A program made the translations under genes and the position numbers. Shown here piece after piece: positions 41,649-52,903 of a stretch of DNA of 64,000 nt. The notes beneath the pieces were generated by a model that had not been told where the DNA came from, searched no databases, and saw nothing but the letters and a program-made list of their open reading frames with translations. Where the stretch lies: positions 1,736,001 through 1,800,000 of the forward strand of contig JAEILZ010000008.1 in assembly GCA_018873225.1 (NCBI GenBank). Direction: 5' to 3'. Each line of letters opens with the position of its first letter. The stretch's first letter is position 1. The DNA comes from [Phialemoniopsis] sp. UDSM-2020. Lineage: Eukaryota > Ascomycota > Sordariomycetes > Thyridiales > Thyridiaceae.

Positions 41649-43473
41649 ATTGAAAACCCCACCCAACTCGGCACCTCAAAAGGTTCGAAGGACTATAAGC
41701 TTGACATGCAGGTGACGTGCGACGGGCGAGGAATTACGACAGCCTCGCCTTGTGGGTTTCGTTGCTCGTTGTCACTTGGTATGCGGGGAAAGCTAAGGTC
41801 TCACGGGGGAAAGAAGGCGCAGAAGTATTTTTCTTGTCAGTCTAGACTAGGAGAGAACAACAAAAAAGCCTTTGCAAGTCTTGTGACAGGACCCGAGAGC
41901 ACGTAAAGGACAGACTTGATGGGAAAGATAGCAGTCTTTACTATCCAGACCAGAAGAAACAACGAAGGGAGAAGAGAAAAGAAGAGGCAAAAACAAGGGC
42001 CGGAGATCGGGAGGGAGTCATAGAAAGAGGCTTTCTCAAAATGGCTGGAAGTCATGAACCGGGGGGCGTCGTCTGCAGGATGTCGCCCGCCTGCACCTCC
42101 GCCTGCACCTTCACGGCAGCGCTAAGAGAATTTGAGTGTAGGTGTGGGCCCGGGGACATGGGCTTTTGACGGCGGCGCAGTCTTGTTTCCGCTTGGAGAC
42201 GGTACCGCCAGTCAAGGCTTTTGGCTGCCACATGATGTCTCCTCTGGCTGCTGCCGCCGGAGCCGTGAACCTTCGGCTGTGGCGCCGATATAGCCGGATC
42301 TCGCTTGAGTTGGATATCCCCGATAGCGGAAGGGCAAGGCGCGCTGTCCAGCACAAGAAACAATAAGAAAAGAATTGAAGCGCGGGTATAATCCTCTTGT
42401 AGAAAAGGGAAATGCAATCAAGCAATCGATCTTCGACTCGAAGAGACTGCAAGTACCTCGAAGAGGTGTGTACTTTGCTGACCCCCAGGTTTTTGCAGTC
42501 ATTGCAGCGATGGGTCCGTTGTCGGGGCCTAGAGCAGACAGGCTCCACTCTGACTGTGGTGACTACCTACCCCGACAGCCCCTCTTTGCGGTGAGTGCAG
42601 CATCCGACTGGTGAGGACTGCTTCTGCCTTGGGGGATTCTCAGATGTGACGGGTGGCTAGCAAATGCCCCGATTAGGTGGTGGGAAAGCAACATCACCGT
42701 CGTCATGATTGGCTGTATCTTGACGTTTCCTCCAACATCTTGACATGGGCACACCGGCACCGGTGTGGATCATCGGCCTCTGCACCGGACCATGCCTGTG
42801 ATCAACTGTGACTGTCTGCAGTGGTGGAGAGTGAAAAGCTGGGAGCTGTCGCGTGCCGAGTGATGGTGTATTGTCGGGGACTAACCTTGCTAACCTCGAC
42901 CCTCGAGGAAGAATGGCCCCCATATGACATATCAAAGTCCCGTGCATGCTCTCTTCCCCATTTTCGACCCGGAGAGAAGCCAGGTCGATGGTTTACCGTG
43001 ACATTTGACAGTGACAGTGACAGCTTGAGCGACAGCGACAATGGCAGTGATAGTTGACACCGAGGGCCCGCATAGGCAACGGCCAACACCTGGTCCAAGC
43101 GTAAAACCCAAATAGGCAGCTCCTCTTCTGTTCATCAGAAGCACATGCACGATTAGCTAAGGCTCCAGGGTAGGTACCGGCGAGACCCGCTCCGGCCGGT
43201 GGCGTAATTGTCCATTGATCACCACCACTGGCAATTGCACGTCAATCTTTCAATCTCACTTCACACAAACATTTCTCATAACAAAGTCTTCCAATGATTG
43301 CAATTTGATAGGGCTGGCCCACATCACTTACACGATAAAGGTCACTCTCGGCACCTCTCTCGTGTGGACCAGTTTGCCCAGTGTCCTGAGCTCGTATCAG
43401 CCGAGTGACGCAATCCCGCCAACATTGAAACGAGCGAACGGGCGGCATCTCACGGCGCCTTCGTCCGGCCAAG
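41649..43473. other. Intergenic promoter region, MFS and M28 peptidase genes
   Basis: About 1.8 kb between divergent starts. It holds a degenerate GACAGT/GACAGC hexamer array (42998-43055) and a GC-richer stretch around 42050-42330. Short frames on both strands show no family features. Confidence 0.55.
42998..43055 (+). repeat. Degenerate GACAGY hexamer tract
   Basis: Short repeated units built on GACAGT, GACAGC and GACAAT run for about 58 bp in non-coding DNA. Ordinary simple-sequence expansion is the likeliest explanation. Confidence 0.55.
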
Positions 43474-45951
43474 ATGCCCGGCGAGCACACCCCCTTAATA
43501 GCCACCGTTCAGGTCGGCCCGCGCCGGCAGAGATATCCGCACAATGTTCTCCGTCGCTTTTGTACCATTGCTCTCTCCTCAATTCTACTATGGTTTCTCG
43601 CCGCCTTCTTGTTCACTGTCGCCTTTGGACCCAAGCATCCCCATCACCGCCATCGCCACGACCATGAGGAGTGGTCCTGGCCTGGCTGCAAGGACAGGAA
43701 GCTGAGCTATGAACAGCTCAAGGAGATTCTCCTCGACACCCCGGACAGCAAGCTCGCCGAGAAGTGGCTTGAGTACTACACATCCGGCCCCCATCTAGCT
43801 GGTCAGAACTATTCCCAGGCCCTCTGGACCAAAGAACACTGGGAAGAGTGGGGCATCGCCTCCGACATCGTGACCTATGATGTCTATTTGAACAAGCCGG
43901 TCGATCACCGCGTCGCTTTACTGGAGAAGTCGAAAAAGGATCCCTCATCTTGGAAGGTGGCTTTCGAGGCTCCTCTGAAGGAGGACATCATCAAGGAGGA
44001 TCCTACTTCGGCACTCGAGGATAGCGTTCCTACTTTCCACGGTTATTCTGCCAGTGGCAATGTGACGGCTCCCATTGTCTATGTGAACTACGGCTCCTAC
44101 CAGGATTATGAGGACCTGATCAAGGCCAATATCACCCTCGAGGGCAAAATCGCTCTTGCTCGGTATGGTGGCATGTTCCGGGGTCTCAAGGTGAAGCGGG
44201 CCCAAGAGCTGGGCATGGTCGGCACCATCATGTTCAGTGACCCTGGTGATGATGGCGAGATCACAGAGGAGAACGGGTACAAACCGTATCCTGAGGGCCC
44301 TGCACGGCAACCCAGCAGTGTACAGCGAGGGAGTGTGCAATTTCTCAGCTTCGCTCCTGGTGATCCCACCACACCTGGCTATCCCTCCAAGCCTGGCGTC
44401 CCTCGAGGCCCTACCGAGGGATTCATCCCCAGCATCCCCTCTATCCCCATCTCTTACCGGGATGCACTGCCCATCCTGAAAGCTTTGAATGGCCATGGTC
44501 CCCAGGCCAAAGACTTCAACAAGTACTGGAACAAGAATTTGGGACTGAAGCACCTAGGCGTTGAGTATAACATCGGTCCTACCCCTGATGAGGTTGTGGT
44601 GAATCTCTACAATGAGCAGGACTATTCCATCACCCCCATCTGGAATGTAATCGGCGTCATCAACGGCTCGATCCCCGACGAGGTCATTGTTGTTGGTAAC
44701 CATCGCGATGCCTGGGTAGCAGGCGGCGCTGTCGACCCCAATAGCGGATCTTCAGTCTTGAATGAGGTGGTTCGCAGTTTTGGCAAGGCTCTAGCGAATG
44801 GTTGGAAGCCCCTCCGTACCATAGTGTTCGCCTCTTGGGATGGCGAGGAGTATGGTCTGTTAGGCAGCACCGAGTGGGTTGAAGAGTTCGCGCCTTGGCT
44901 GGACCATGCCAATGTGGCCTACCTCAACCTCGACACTGCTATCGGAGGGAAGGAATTCGGCGCCGCTGCCGCTCCTCTTCTGAACAATATCCTCTACGAA
45001 GTGACCGCCGAAGTCCAGTCTCCCGATCAGTCTACGCCCGGTCAAACAGTACGCGATACCTGGGATGGCAGGATCAAAACTATGGGTAGTGGCAGCGACT
45101 TCACCGCTTTCCAAGACCGGGCTGGCATCCCTTGCGCTCACGTCGAATTTGGCGGGGGCCGAAAGGATCCAGTATACCACTACCACAGCAACTACGATAG
45201 CTTCTACTGGGTCAAGACGTACGGGGATCCGGGGTTCAAGTATCACAGAACCATGGCGCAGATCTTTGGCCTGATGACTGCCAAGCTTGCGGACGAACCT
45301 CTCGTCTCCTTCAGCGCTGTCGATTACGCCACCGCGCTGGAGCTCTATATCGACAAGATTGCTGAGAAGCTCAACAAGGTTATTAATGCGGTTGTCATGG
45401 ATGCCGACTTTCTTACTGAAGAAGAGCAGCTCGCTCTGCGTACTGGTGTTCGCAAGCTGGACATCCAGGACAGCGAAAGACAGGACGCCAAGGAATTCAA
45501 GCGCTCGCTTGAGAAGTTGGAGAAGGCGGTTTGGGAATTCACCAAGCAGGCCAATACTCTCGACGCTCGCGCCGACGAGCTCAGGCGGAAGGTCGACGAG
45601 CACTTGCCCTGGTGGCGCTGGCCGGCCAAGCTGCGCCTGGGTATCCAGATCCGCAAGGTCAACAACAAGTACAAGCAGCTAGAGCGCAACTTCTTGTACG
45701 AGGAGGGTCTAGATGGACGGGACTGGTTCAAGCACGTGGTCTTTGCGCCGGGACTCTGGACTGGGTATGCGGGTGGTAAGTTCTGTTGCTGTCCCTTGAA
45801 CGGAATCACTGGACATATTGCTAATGCATCGTGAAATGTAGCCGTCTTCCCTGGGCTGGACGAGAGTATTGACGCCGGGGATTACAAAAATGCACGGAGG
45901 TGGGTTGATATCATCGAGACATGCATCTTGAAGGGTGCTGAGAGCATGTAA
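43474..45951 (+). CDS. M28 metallopeptidase, glutamate carboxypeptidase II/transferrin-receptor type
   Basis: Type II membrane zinc peptidase of the GCPII/PSMA and yeast Vps70/Tre1 class. Exons 43474-45775 and 45842-45951 (66-nt intron, donor GTAAGT) give 803 residues. One transmembrane helix lies at about 29-50 (IALSSILLWFLAAFLFTVAF), so the body faces the lumen or outside. A PA domain occupies about 165-380. The peptidase domain keeps the co-catalytic metal ligands: H410 and D421 in NHRDAWVAGGAVDPNSGSS, catalytic E458 and ligand E459 in SWDGEEYGLLGS, D487 in YLNLDTAIGG, and H571 in YHYHSNYDSFYWV. A C-terminal dimerisation (TFR) domain ends the chain. All key residues are present, so it is predicted active. 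Localisation to vacuole, Golgi or plasma membrane cannot be read from the sequence. Confidence 0.93.
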
Positions 45952-46458
45952 AACACACCGTTACGAAAGATGTAATAAAATGGAAGGGTTTCTTGCATAA
46001 CAGCCCCGGGATTCTCGTCCGATATAAATGCAACTTTTTGACCCATGAGATGATGGCATGCCGCATCTCTTCTTTCACTTAGGTGGAAGTGGCCGTCGAC
46101 GTCCTCACTAATCCCGCATTAGGCAGTGCCATCCACGAGACTGAAGGTTTGCACTTTCCATGATTCGCGATACTGCTACCTGAAGACAACTTACAAATAA
46201 GCCAATGCCACTTGACTGGCCTTCAAGATCCATCTTCTTTGTTCTTCAGACTCGAGCCCATCATTTCTTCCCCCCTGCTCAACGTATCGAATTCAGAGGC
46301 TCCCACATGCTCCCTCGGCAAAGCTACAAAGGTTGCCAGCATCATCTTCAACCATTTGTTCGGTATCGAACCTTGTAAGTGGCCCATACCACTACATAAA
46401 AACTTGTTCCTCCTGACCACCTAGGTACTTAGACACGCTCACCCGGTCCTCGAGCAAG

Positions 46459-46587
46459 ATGCCCCGGATCCCCAGGATCAGCACGCGCAACGCGCTCGCC
46501 CGCTCGCAACGATACATCTTCGCCTGCAGGTTTCAAAGGTGCCCTTGCCCAAGGATGCTCAAGATCTTGCCACAGGAACTAGCCCGC
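46459..46587 (+). other. Short frame with mitochondrial-presequence-like start
   Basis: 42 residues beginning MPRIPRISTRNALARSQRYI: Arg/Ser-rich with no acidic residue in the first 35, as in mitochondrial targeting peptides. A CAG-GTTTCA junction at 46530-46538 could be a donor, but I could not find a continuing exon. It may be the first exon of an unresolved gene, a decayed gene start, or chance. Confidence 0.2.
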
Positions 46588-47267
46588 TAGGCGCAGGAGA
46601 AAGAAGCTGCACGACTCCAGGCAAGACCGTGGTATCGAAAAATATTAGAAGACTATCTATTCAATTAGGCGCCTCAGCCCGGAACCGACTCTCGGCTAGA
46701 TGTCTATGCCACTGCTTGACATCGAACAAACTGTACATGCCATGGCGGCTTGAGCTATCATATCATCTCTACTCCATTCTTTCTCAGTAACCCGCGTCTG
46801 CCTCCACACCGTTTTTGCTTGGCAGCGGGAGCCCAACGCCTCTGCTCGGCGGGCGGGGGCATGCATGGATCCTGGATCTCTATTTTCAGCTGGCGTGGAT
46901 TTTGGCAACTAGAATGCCTTGAGTTGTTTAGCGTCTCCAGTTTGTCTCCTCAGCCGCAGCGACTTTGAGATTAGGTCTAATCTCCTCTCTTCACTTCACT
47001 TTTCTTCCTGCCAACTCGTCTTCTTCGTATATTGCGCGAGCGTACAACAGCGTCACAATACAGCTTCAATTGGCAATATTCGTGAGTGAAAGTGAAAGGC
47101 GGCAGGGCAGTTCAACGCCGAACCTAGTACCCAAAAGTTGGTTTTCATCGAACCAGCTTTTGATGTCATGCTCGTCTCATCCTTCTGCTTTCTTGGTCTG
47201 CCCTTCTCATTACTTGAGACCAGTCCAAGTGGGCCGTTATCTCAATTTGGGCAATACTTGAGCCAAC

Positions 47268-47546
47268 ATGCAACAACTGTCAGCCCGAAGAGCCCCTCCC
47301 GTCACCGTAAAAGGACCTCGTCCGTCTCCATCAACGGCGGCTGTTCCGTCGTCGGTGCCGCTAGACAACGCCCTTGCCGCTGCGTTCAAGTTGCTGGGTG
47401 GCTGGCTTGGCTGGCTATGGGACCCTGTTCGAAACGGTGATCGTCAAGTATTCACCTACCATACCCAACCAGGCCTAACGCCGGTCGTTTCCCGCCGTGC
47501 ACCGCCTCTCCTGGAGCGGGAGGCTTGCAGCAGTGGCCCGCGGTAG
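47268..47546 (+). CDS. Possible small hypothetical protein
   Basis: 92-residue frame, unrecognised. The first half is Pro/Ser/Arg-rich and includes a hydrophobic amphipathic stretch, ALAAAFKLLGGWLGWLWDPV, that could associate with membranes. A GTGATC donor after DPVRN could splice to an ATTTTAG acceptor near 47556, giving a shorter protein with a different end. No independent support for either model. Confidence 0.25.
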   Translation: MQQLSARRAPPVTVKGPRPSPSTAAVPSSVPLDNALAAAFKLLGGWLGWLWDPVRNGDRQVFTYHTQPGLTPVVSRRAPPLLEREACSSGPR

Positions 47547-47905
47547 ATATTTTAGCATGCCTCAAAAACATATGGACAAGGCATACTTTTGTCGTTGTGA
47601 AGTAGGCCAAGACTATGGCGGGAAAGATGTGCTGCCCACACCTCCAGAAGGAGAGTAAGTGAAAAGTGTGCAGCATCCCCTATTTGAACTCTAATTAGGC
47701 CCTCGTGTTCTCCCCTCTGTGATCGAGAGACTTCTAACTGGTTTGTTTTTTCTTCTTCCTCTTCTCTTGGTTCGAGGATTGTTGTGCGTTTGAGTAGCTC
47801 TTTTCTCCGGCTTTGGTGATACCCCTTTTTGACTTGCATGTCTCACTGTTGTCAACAACGAGGAGTCAAATACTGAACAAGCAACGATCACCAATCAAGG
47901 AAACA

Positions 47906-48964
47906 ATGGTGGCAGCTCGTCCCGGCCGGGAGCACATCCCTGGACATCCTAAGGTCTTTGTCGCCGTCCGCTTCATCTCCCTCATCGTCGGTCTTGTGGC
48001 CCTGGCTTGCGATGCTTATGCCCTCTCCCGCCTCGCCTTTAGCGGTAACGCTCTCATGGCTTTTACTGTAAGTCCCTCCTACTTCCGTCCACAAGAAAGA
48101 CGAGAACACTCAAGTCTAATGATAATGCAATTCAACAGTGCGTCGCCAACCTCATCGTCTGCCTGTACGTCATCATAGCCGAGCTCGGCAGCCCAAAGCT
48201 GTACAACTACTGGGCCGTCCTCGCCCTCGACATCTTCATGGCCGTCTTCTGGCTCATCTCCTTTGCCCTGCTGGCCTCGCAGGTCGCCCCGCTCTTCAAG
48301 GACTACGAGTACTGCGACTACTATGGTGACTGCTACTCGTACGGGCTCGAGGGCTCCGACCTTGTCTGGTCCGTCATCATGGCCGCCGTAGCCGGCCTCG
48401 GCGGTCTGGAGTTGTAAGTTTCCTTTCCCCTTACCCTACCCATGAAGAAGACGTAGAGAGACTGACAATGCCCCCTCTTCCAATAGTGCTCTGTACCTCA
48501 TCACCCTGCTCATCAGCTCTCTCTACCTCTGCCGCCACCGCAAGGCAGGCGGTCACAGCAAGGCAGGCACCGCGCCTGGAGCCACGGGCGCCGGCGGCGA
48601 GAAGACCCAGGCCGGCGTGACCTACAGCTCGGTGCCCCTGCAGGATCAACAGCCCTATCAGCACCACCACCAGGTCAACACGGCCTACACGGGCGCCCAG
48701 CCGGCCATGCCCCCGGTGGCCCAGCAGCAGCAGCAGCAGCAGCAGCAGTACGGCTACCCGGCGGCGGCGACAGGCCAGACCATGACGCCGCCCGCTCAAC
48801 CCCAGCTGCACCAGCCCCAGCCCTACTACCCGCAGCAGACGCCGAGCCCGCTGACGGCGCAGTCGCCCGTGTACGCCCAGCAACAACCGCAGCCACAATA
48901 TCACGAAGTCGCTGGGACGCAAGGACAACAAGGATACTACCCACAGCAACATCAACAGCAGTAA
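47906..48964 (+). CDS. MARVEL-domain membrane protein with Gln/Pro-rich tail
   Basis: Four-helix MARVEL (membrane-associating) protein of the kind found at fungal plasma-membrane or vesicle sites. Exons 47906-48067, 48139-48413 and 48487-48964 give 304 residues; introns have GTAAGT donors. Hydrophobic helices are about 16-38 (VFVAVRFISLIVGLVALACD), 48-75, 85-110 and 128-160. A short extracellular loop (DYEYCDYYGDCYSYG) carries two Cys. The C-terminal half (about 175-304) is cytoplasmic, Gly/Ala then Gln/Pro/Tyr-rich, including nine consecutive Gln encoded by pure CAG. Specific role unknown. Confidence 0.85.
48722..48748 (+). repeat. (CAG)9 polyglutamine tract
   Basis: Nine perfect CAG codons within the tail of the MARVEL protein. 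An uninterrupted trinucleotide run is expected to vary in length between strains. Confidence 0.9.
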
Positions 48965-49960
48965 TGATACTGTGACGAATGTGGAGTTACGATTTGTGGT
49001 GGTGTAAATGGGGAGTGTCCAAGATGCGCACAAATAACAAGGAAATCTAGGCAAGGGGGAAGGAAGGCTTTCTTCAAAAGGCCATGATACCAAGAACATT
49101 TCTACAGAGCTTGTACATACCAATATCTATATACGTAATACGCATTTCAGAACTTTCTCTGCTGAGAAACCGGAGGAGGGCGAGGAGACTGGTAAGGCAA
49201 GGCAGGATTTTCATATATTCAAACGCAGTCTGGACCAGCTGATAATATTGCTCGAATGTTACTACAAATGAACGACGATTGCGAACATGGACGAGGCACG
49301 CAAGCTTTTGGAACGCTGCTATGACGGATATCACAGAGAACTCTGGTTAGAGTCTGCTGCCGTATATTGCTAAAACCACAGATATCATGCCACCACTCTC
49401 ACATGAGCATGAGTATACATAAAGCACAGAGTCTCTTCTCCTCTCCTCCTTTCCAAGTCGCAATACAAGAATTCGACATTAACAAGAACGGCTCATGACA
49501 CACCCGTTTTTTCCGATGTGTGCTACGTGAGTCGCATTCTAAGCAAGAAGTCCGCCTTCGTGACAAGGACAGTGCATCAGTGCAAGAAGCTGTCTCTCGT
49601 TTCCCGGACACCAGTTCCCCGAGTAATTTCTGCTCAAAGCGATGTCCAATTCAGTACACCCGCGAGATCCCATCTATAACCCAAGCAATGCACACAACAT
49701 GCATATCCCCGTTTCCCTTCGTATGACCAGCTAGCCTCCTAAAGACGAGCCATCAATGAGACCGCAAGTTTCGCGGACTCTCCACCTTCCACATAAAGTC
49801 GTAATAATGGGGCAAAGACTATTGCCCGAAATGCAAGGCCGTGATGAAGGGGGTATCAAAGCAAAGCTAGAACCGAAGCAGTGCCGAAGACAGGTGAAAT
49901 TATAAATCGTTCAGGTTTCAGTAAACGCGTTCCACATTACTAGCCCGGGCATGCAGTCGA
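48965..49960. other. Intergenic, convergent 3' ends
   Basis: About 1 kb between the MARVEL gene and the Spa2 3' end. Short unrecognised frames only. Confidence 0.55.
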
Positions 49961-52903
49961 TCATGAGAAATCATCGTCGCCGTTGGCCATGACGAGCCGG
50001 TCGATCCGCTGAACAAGCTCCTTGGTCTCGCGGGCAATCTCAAAGGCAATCGGGGGCAGAGTCTGCGTCCACATGCGCCACTCGCGGTCGTTGGGTCCCT
50101 TGCCATCCGCAGCGAGATCCTCGCCACGGTCACCAGCCTCCAACAGTCGTTGGCGGCAGGTTTCGAGGCGGTCGAGCATCTGCCCACCGTTACCGCTTGA
50201 CTCGGTCTCGGTGACAACTTTGCCAACAATGTCGGCAATGTCGTTGATCTGTCCAGTGATCTCGTCGATAGCGGCGTCGCTGCGGATCGAGCCTACGAGA
50301 TTCTGAATGGTCTGTACCAGAATGGCCGTCTGGTCATCCAGGTAGATCTTGAGCTACATGTCAGCACTGTTCAAGAAATAGGTAATAGAGCAGGAAGACA
50401 GCCTACCTTGAGGTCCTCGTCCCTGTTGCGCGTGCCGTAACCATTGGGCGCAGGGGGTAGGCCCTTTGACACGCCCATATATCCCACACCATTACCATTA
50501 GAAAGACCGTTGCCCCGCGACATGGGACGCTTGTTGGAATACCTGTCCACAGACTCTCGAGGAGAGCTGATGGGACTATAGGCAGAAGAGCCGACACTAG
50601 CGCGATTAGGGCCAAGTCCCTGGAAAGGAGGCGGTGGGGGCAGGGATTCTTCGGTCGAGAGGGTGGTCGACGTGGTCTGTCCGTTGCTCCGCGGTGAAAA
50701 GAAACCAGTCGAGTCAACTGGAGTAATGGTCCCGTCGTCATCATCCTCGAGCTCGCCAGCAGGGGTTGATCGGATCTTGACAGTTCGAAGCAGCTCAACG
50801 ACAGCGGAGACCAGGTGAGACGCAGCAGCATCCAAGAGCGAGACTGGTGAGATACCCGCGGACATTGCGAAATTCTTGGCTGCCGTAATGAGATTGTTGG
50901 CCGTTGATGAGACACGGGACTTGAGTTTGCCCTGGAGTTGAGCAACCTCGCCACTGCTCGGAGGCGACTCGTCGATGTCCTTGGTGATCCTGCGTACGCT
51001 CACGACAACAGCCTTCATCGAGTCAATGGCCTTCTCCGACTCCTCTGTTCTCGCGCGCCTCAGCAGCTCGTCGATGGCGATTTGGAACTTGGTAACGTGG
51101 ACGTCCTTAACCATGCCGTTATCCGTAGTGAAGCCCTTCTCCCGCACATATCTGCCAGCGTCTTGGTCGATGGTCAAGCCCATGGACGAAGCCCGCATGT
51201 TTCGGAGTTGCGTCTTGGTGCGAGCGTAACGATTGCGCCAGTCGCGGACCTCTTGCTCAAGGGACTCAATGGTTCTCTCGAGCTCTGATTGCTTCTCCCA
51301 GGCGGAACCACTCTGCTCAGACAATAACCTCATCTCTTTAAGGAAGCCCTGCGCCTCACGGCGAACCTCTTCGGTCACTGCTTGCTGCTCCCTCAAGGTC
51401 ATCCTCAGCTCCTGGTTCTCCCTCTCAAGCTCAGCATCGCCCTTGCCCGAGCCCTTGTTGACATTTGAGCTGGCAGAGAGGCGAAGGTCTTCTACCTGCT
51501 CTCGTAGGTCCCGAGTCTCCGCAGCATGGTCGTCTCTCATCCTGTCCAGCTCTTGCTGAAGCGAGTCATTCAGGTTTTGCGCATCGGCCAGTTGCGACTC
51601 AAGGTCGCGGCGAAGATCTGCCAGCTCTTGCTTTTCCACGTTCGCCGCTGTGGCTCGGGAACGCTCTCCATCCATCAATGAGCTCAGCTCATCCTCCTTT
51701 TTCTTCATAGCATCTTCCATGTCATCAAGCTTCGCGCGCATCTCGCGTACTTGGCTTTCATAATCTTCAACAAGGCGTTTGTCGTCCTGTTAAATGGATT
51801 AGCATACTCGCATTTCGTTTTCAGATTGTACTCGAGCATACCTCAGAGCGACCAGCAGGAAGAGGTGGATCATCCCGCTTGCTTTGTCTTCTCCCGGGGG
51901 AGCCACCCAGACCGTAAGGATCTGCATTCTTATTACTGACAGGCGAGGCAGGCTCGTCGTCTTCCTCCACCATAGTGCTCTTGTTCGGGACTATGGTATT
52001 GCTCTGGAACTGCTTTGGTTGAGGCCGATCGTAGTTATTCGGAGGCAATCCCGGCGAAGGGGGTACGCTGTACCCATTACCCATCGGTGGGCCCATACCA
52101 CTTCGCATAGACCTAATCGAGCCAGACTCTGAAGGGCGCCTAATGCGACTGGGACCTCGAGGCGGAAAGCCGCCCATGCCATTGACCGGTGTCCCTGTTC
52201 TACTGGGTGCACGTATTGACGAGGCTGGGCTACCCATTCGTGGAATATCACCCGCGGAAAATCGGGGGAATCTCCTCTCCAGCTCGACAAAGACATCCGT
52301 TGCGAGATCTCGAAAGCGCGGAGGGCCCAGCGAGGACAGCTTTTGTCTCGCTTGGTTGCGCTTGGGGTGGAAGCTTTCTTCTGGCATAAGGTAAGGTGGC
52401 GGCCCAGCGTTGGGAGGAGCGTTGGGCGGCCGTCGGGCGAAGGCCTGTCTTCGCATGAGTTCGTCGAACACATCGGTACTGAGCTCGAGGAATTGGACAG
52501 ATGTCAGACGCTGTAGCTTGTCCCGAGCCTTGTTGGGTTGGGCGTTGGGTTTCCCATCGCGGGAAGTCGAAGAAAGAAAGCGCTTGAGTGCGACATAATG
52601 CTCTCCTAGTATGCCCTCGGTATCCTCTCCTCGCGTACTCCTCCCACTCTCGCTCCGTGCATAAAGATTCGTTGCTGTGCTCGACCTGCCGATCGACGGC
52701 GGTGGAGAAGGGCCGCCAGCGCTGCGCGGCCCCGGGGGGAAAGCAGCTCCATTCATTGTGCCCATCGAGATTCCAGAGTCTGGAGGTGATACTAGGTGCG
52801 AGCGGGAAGCGGGATATGGACCGTCGGTGTCCCTAGGCGTATACGCAGACCACTCGTTACTTCCTATAGAGACTGGAGATAACGGTGCATTGAGTCCGTT
52901 CAT
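49961..52903 (-). CDS. spa2: Polarisome scaffold Spa2
   Basis: Scaffold at hyphal tips and septa that links formin, Bud6 and MAPK components. Minus-strand exons 52903-51842, 51786-50407 and 50353-49961 give 944 residues; both introns are 53-55 nt and phase 0. Two Spa2-homology (SHD) repeats are clear: one near residues 125-155 ([20 protein letters not shown]) and one near 190-225 ([21 protein letters not shown]). The stretch 225-350 is Pro/Arg/Ser-rich and disordered. A long coiled coil runs about 360-570. A conserved helical module with [16 protein letters not shown] and [19 protein letters not shown] follows. The C-terminal helix block [20 protein letters not shown] is completed by exon 3. 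The architecture matches filamentous fungal Spa2 (SHD1, coil, C-terminal domain). Confidence 0.93.

Larger units (their letters stand above)
45952..47905. other. Intergenic region with two weak open frames
   Basis: About 1.95 kb. It contains the short Arg-rich frame at 46459-46587 and a frame at 47268-47546, both listed separately with low confidence. A long CT-rich tract (47741-47770) lies upstream of the MARVEL gene. Confidence 0.5.

Noticed and set aside
41436..41906. 156-codon plus-strand frame
   Set aside because: Antisense to the first exon and intron of the MFS gene; no family features.
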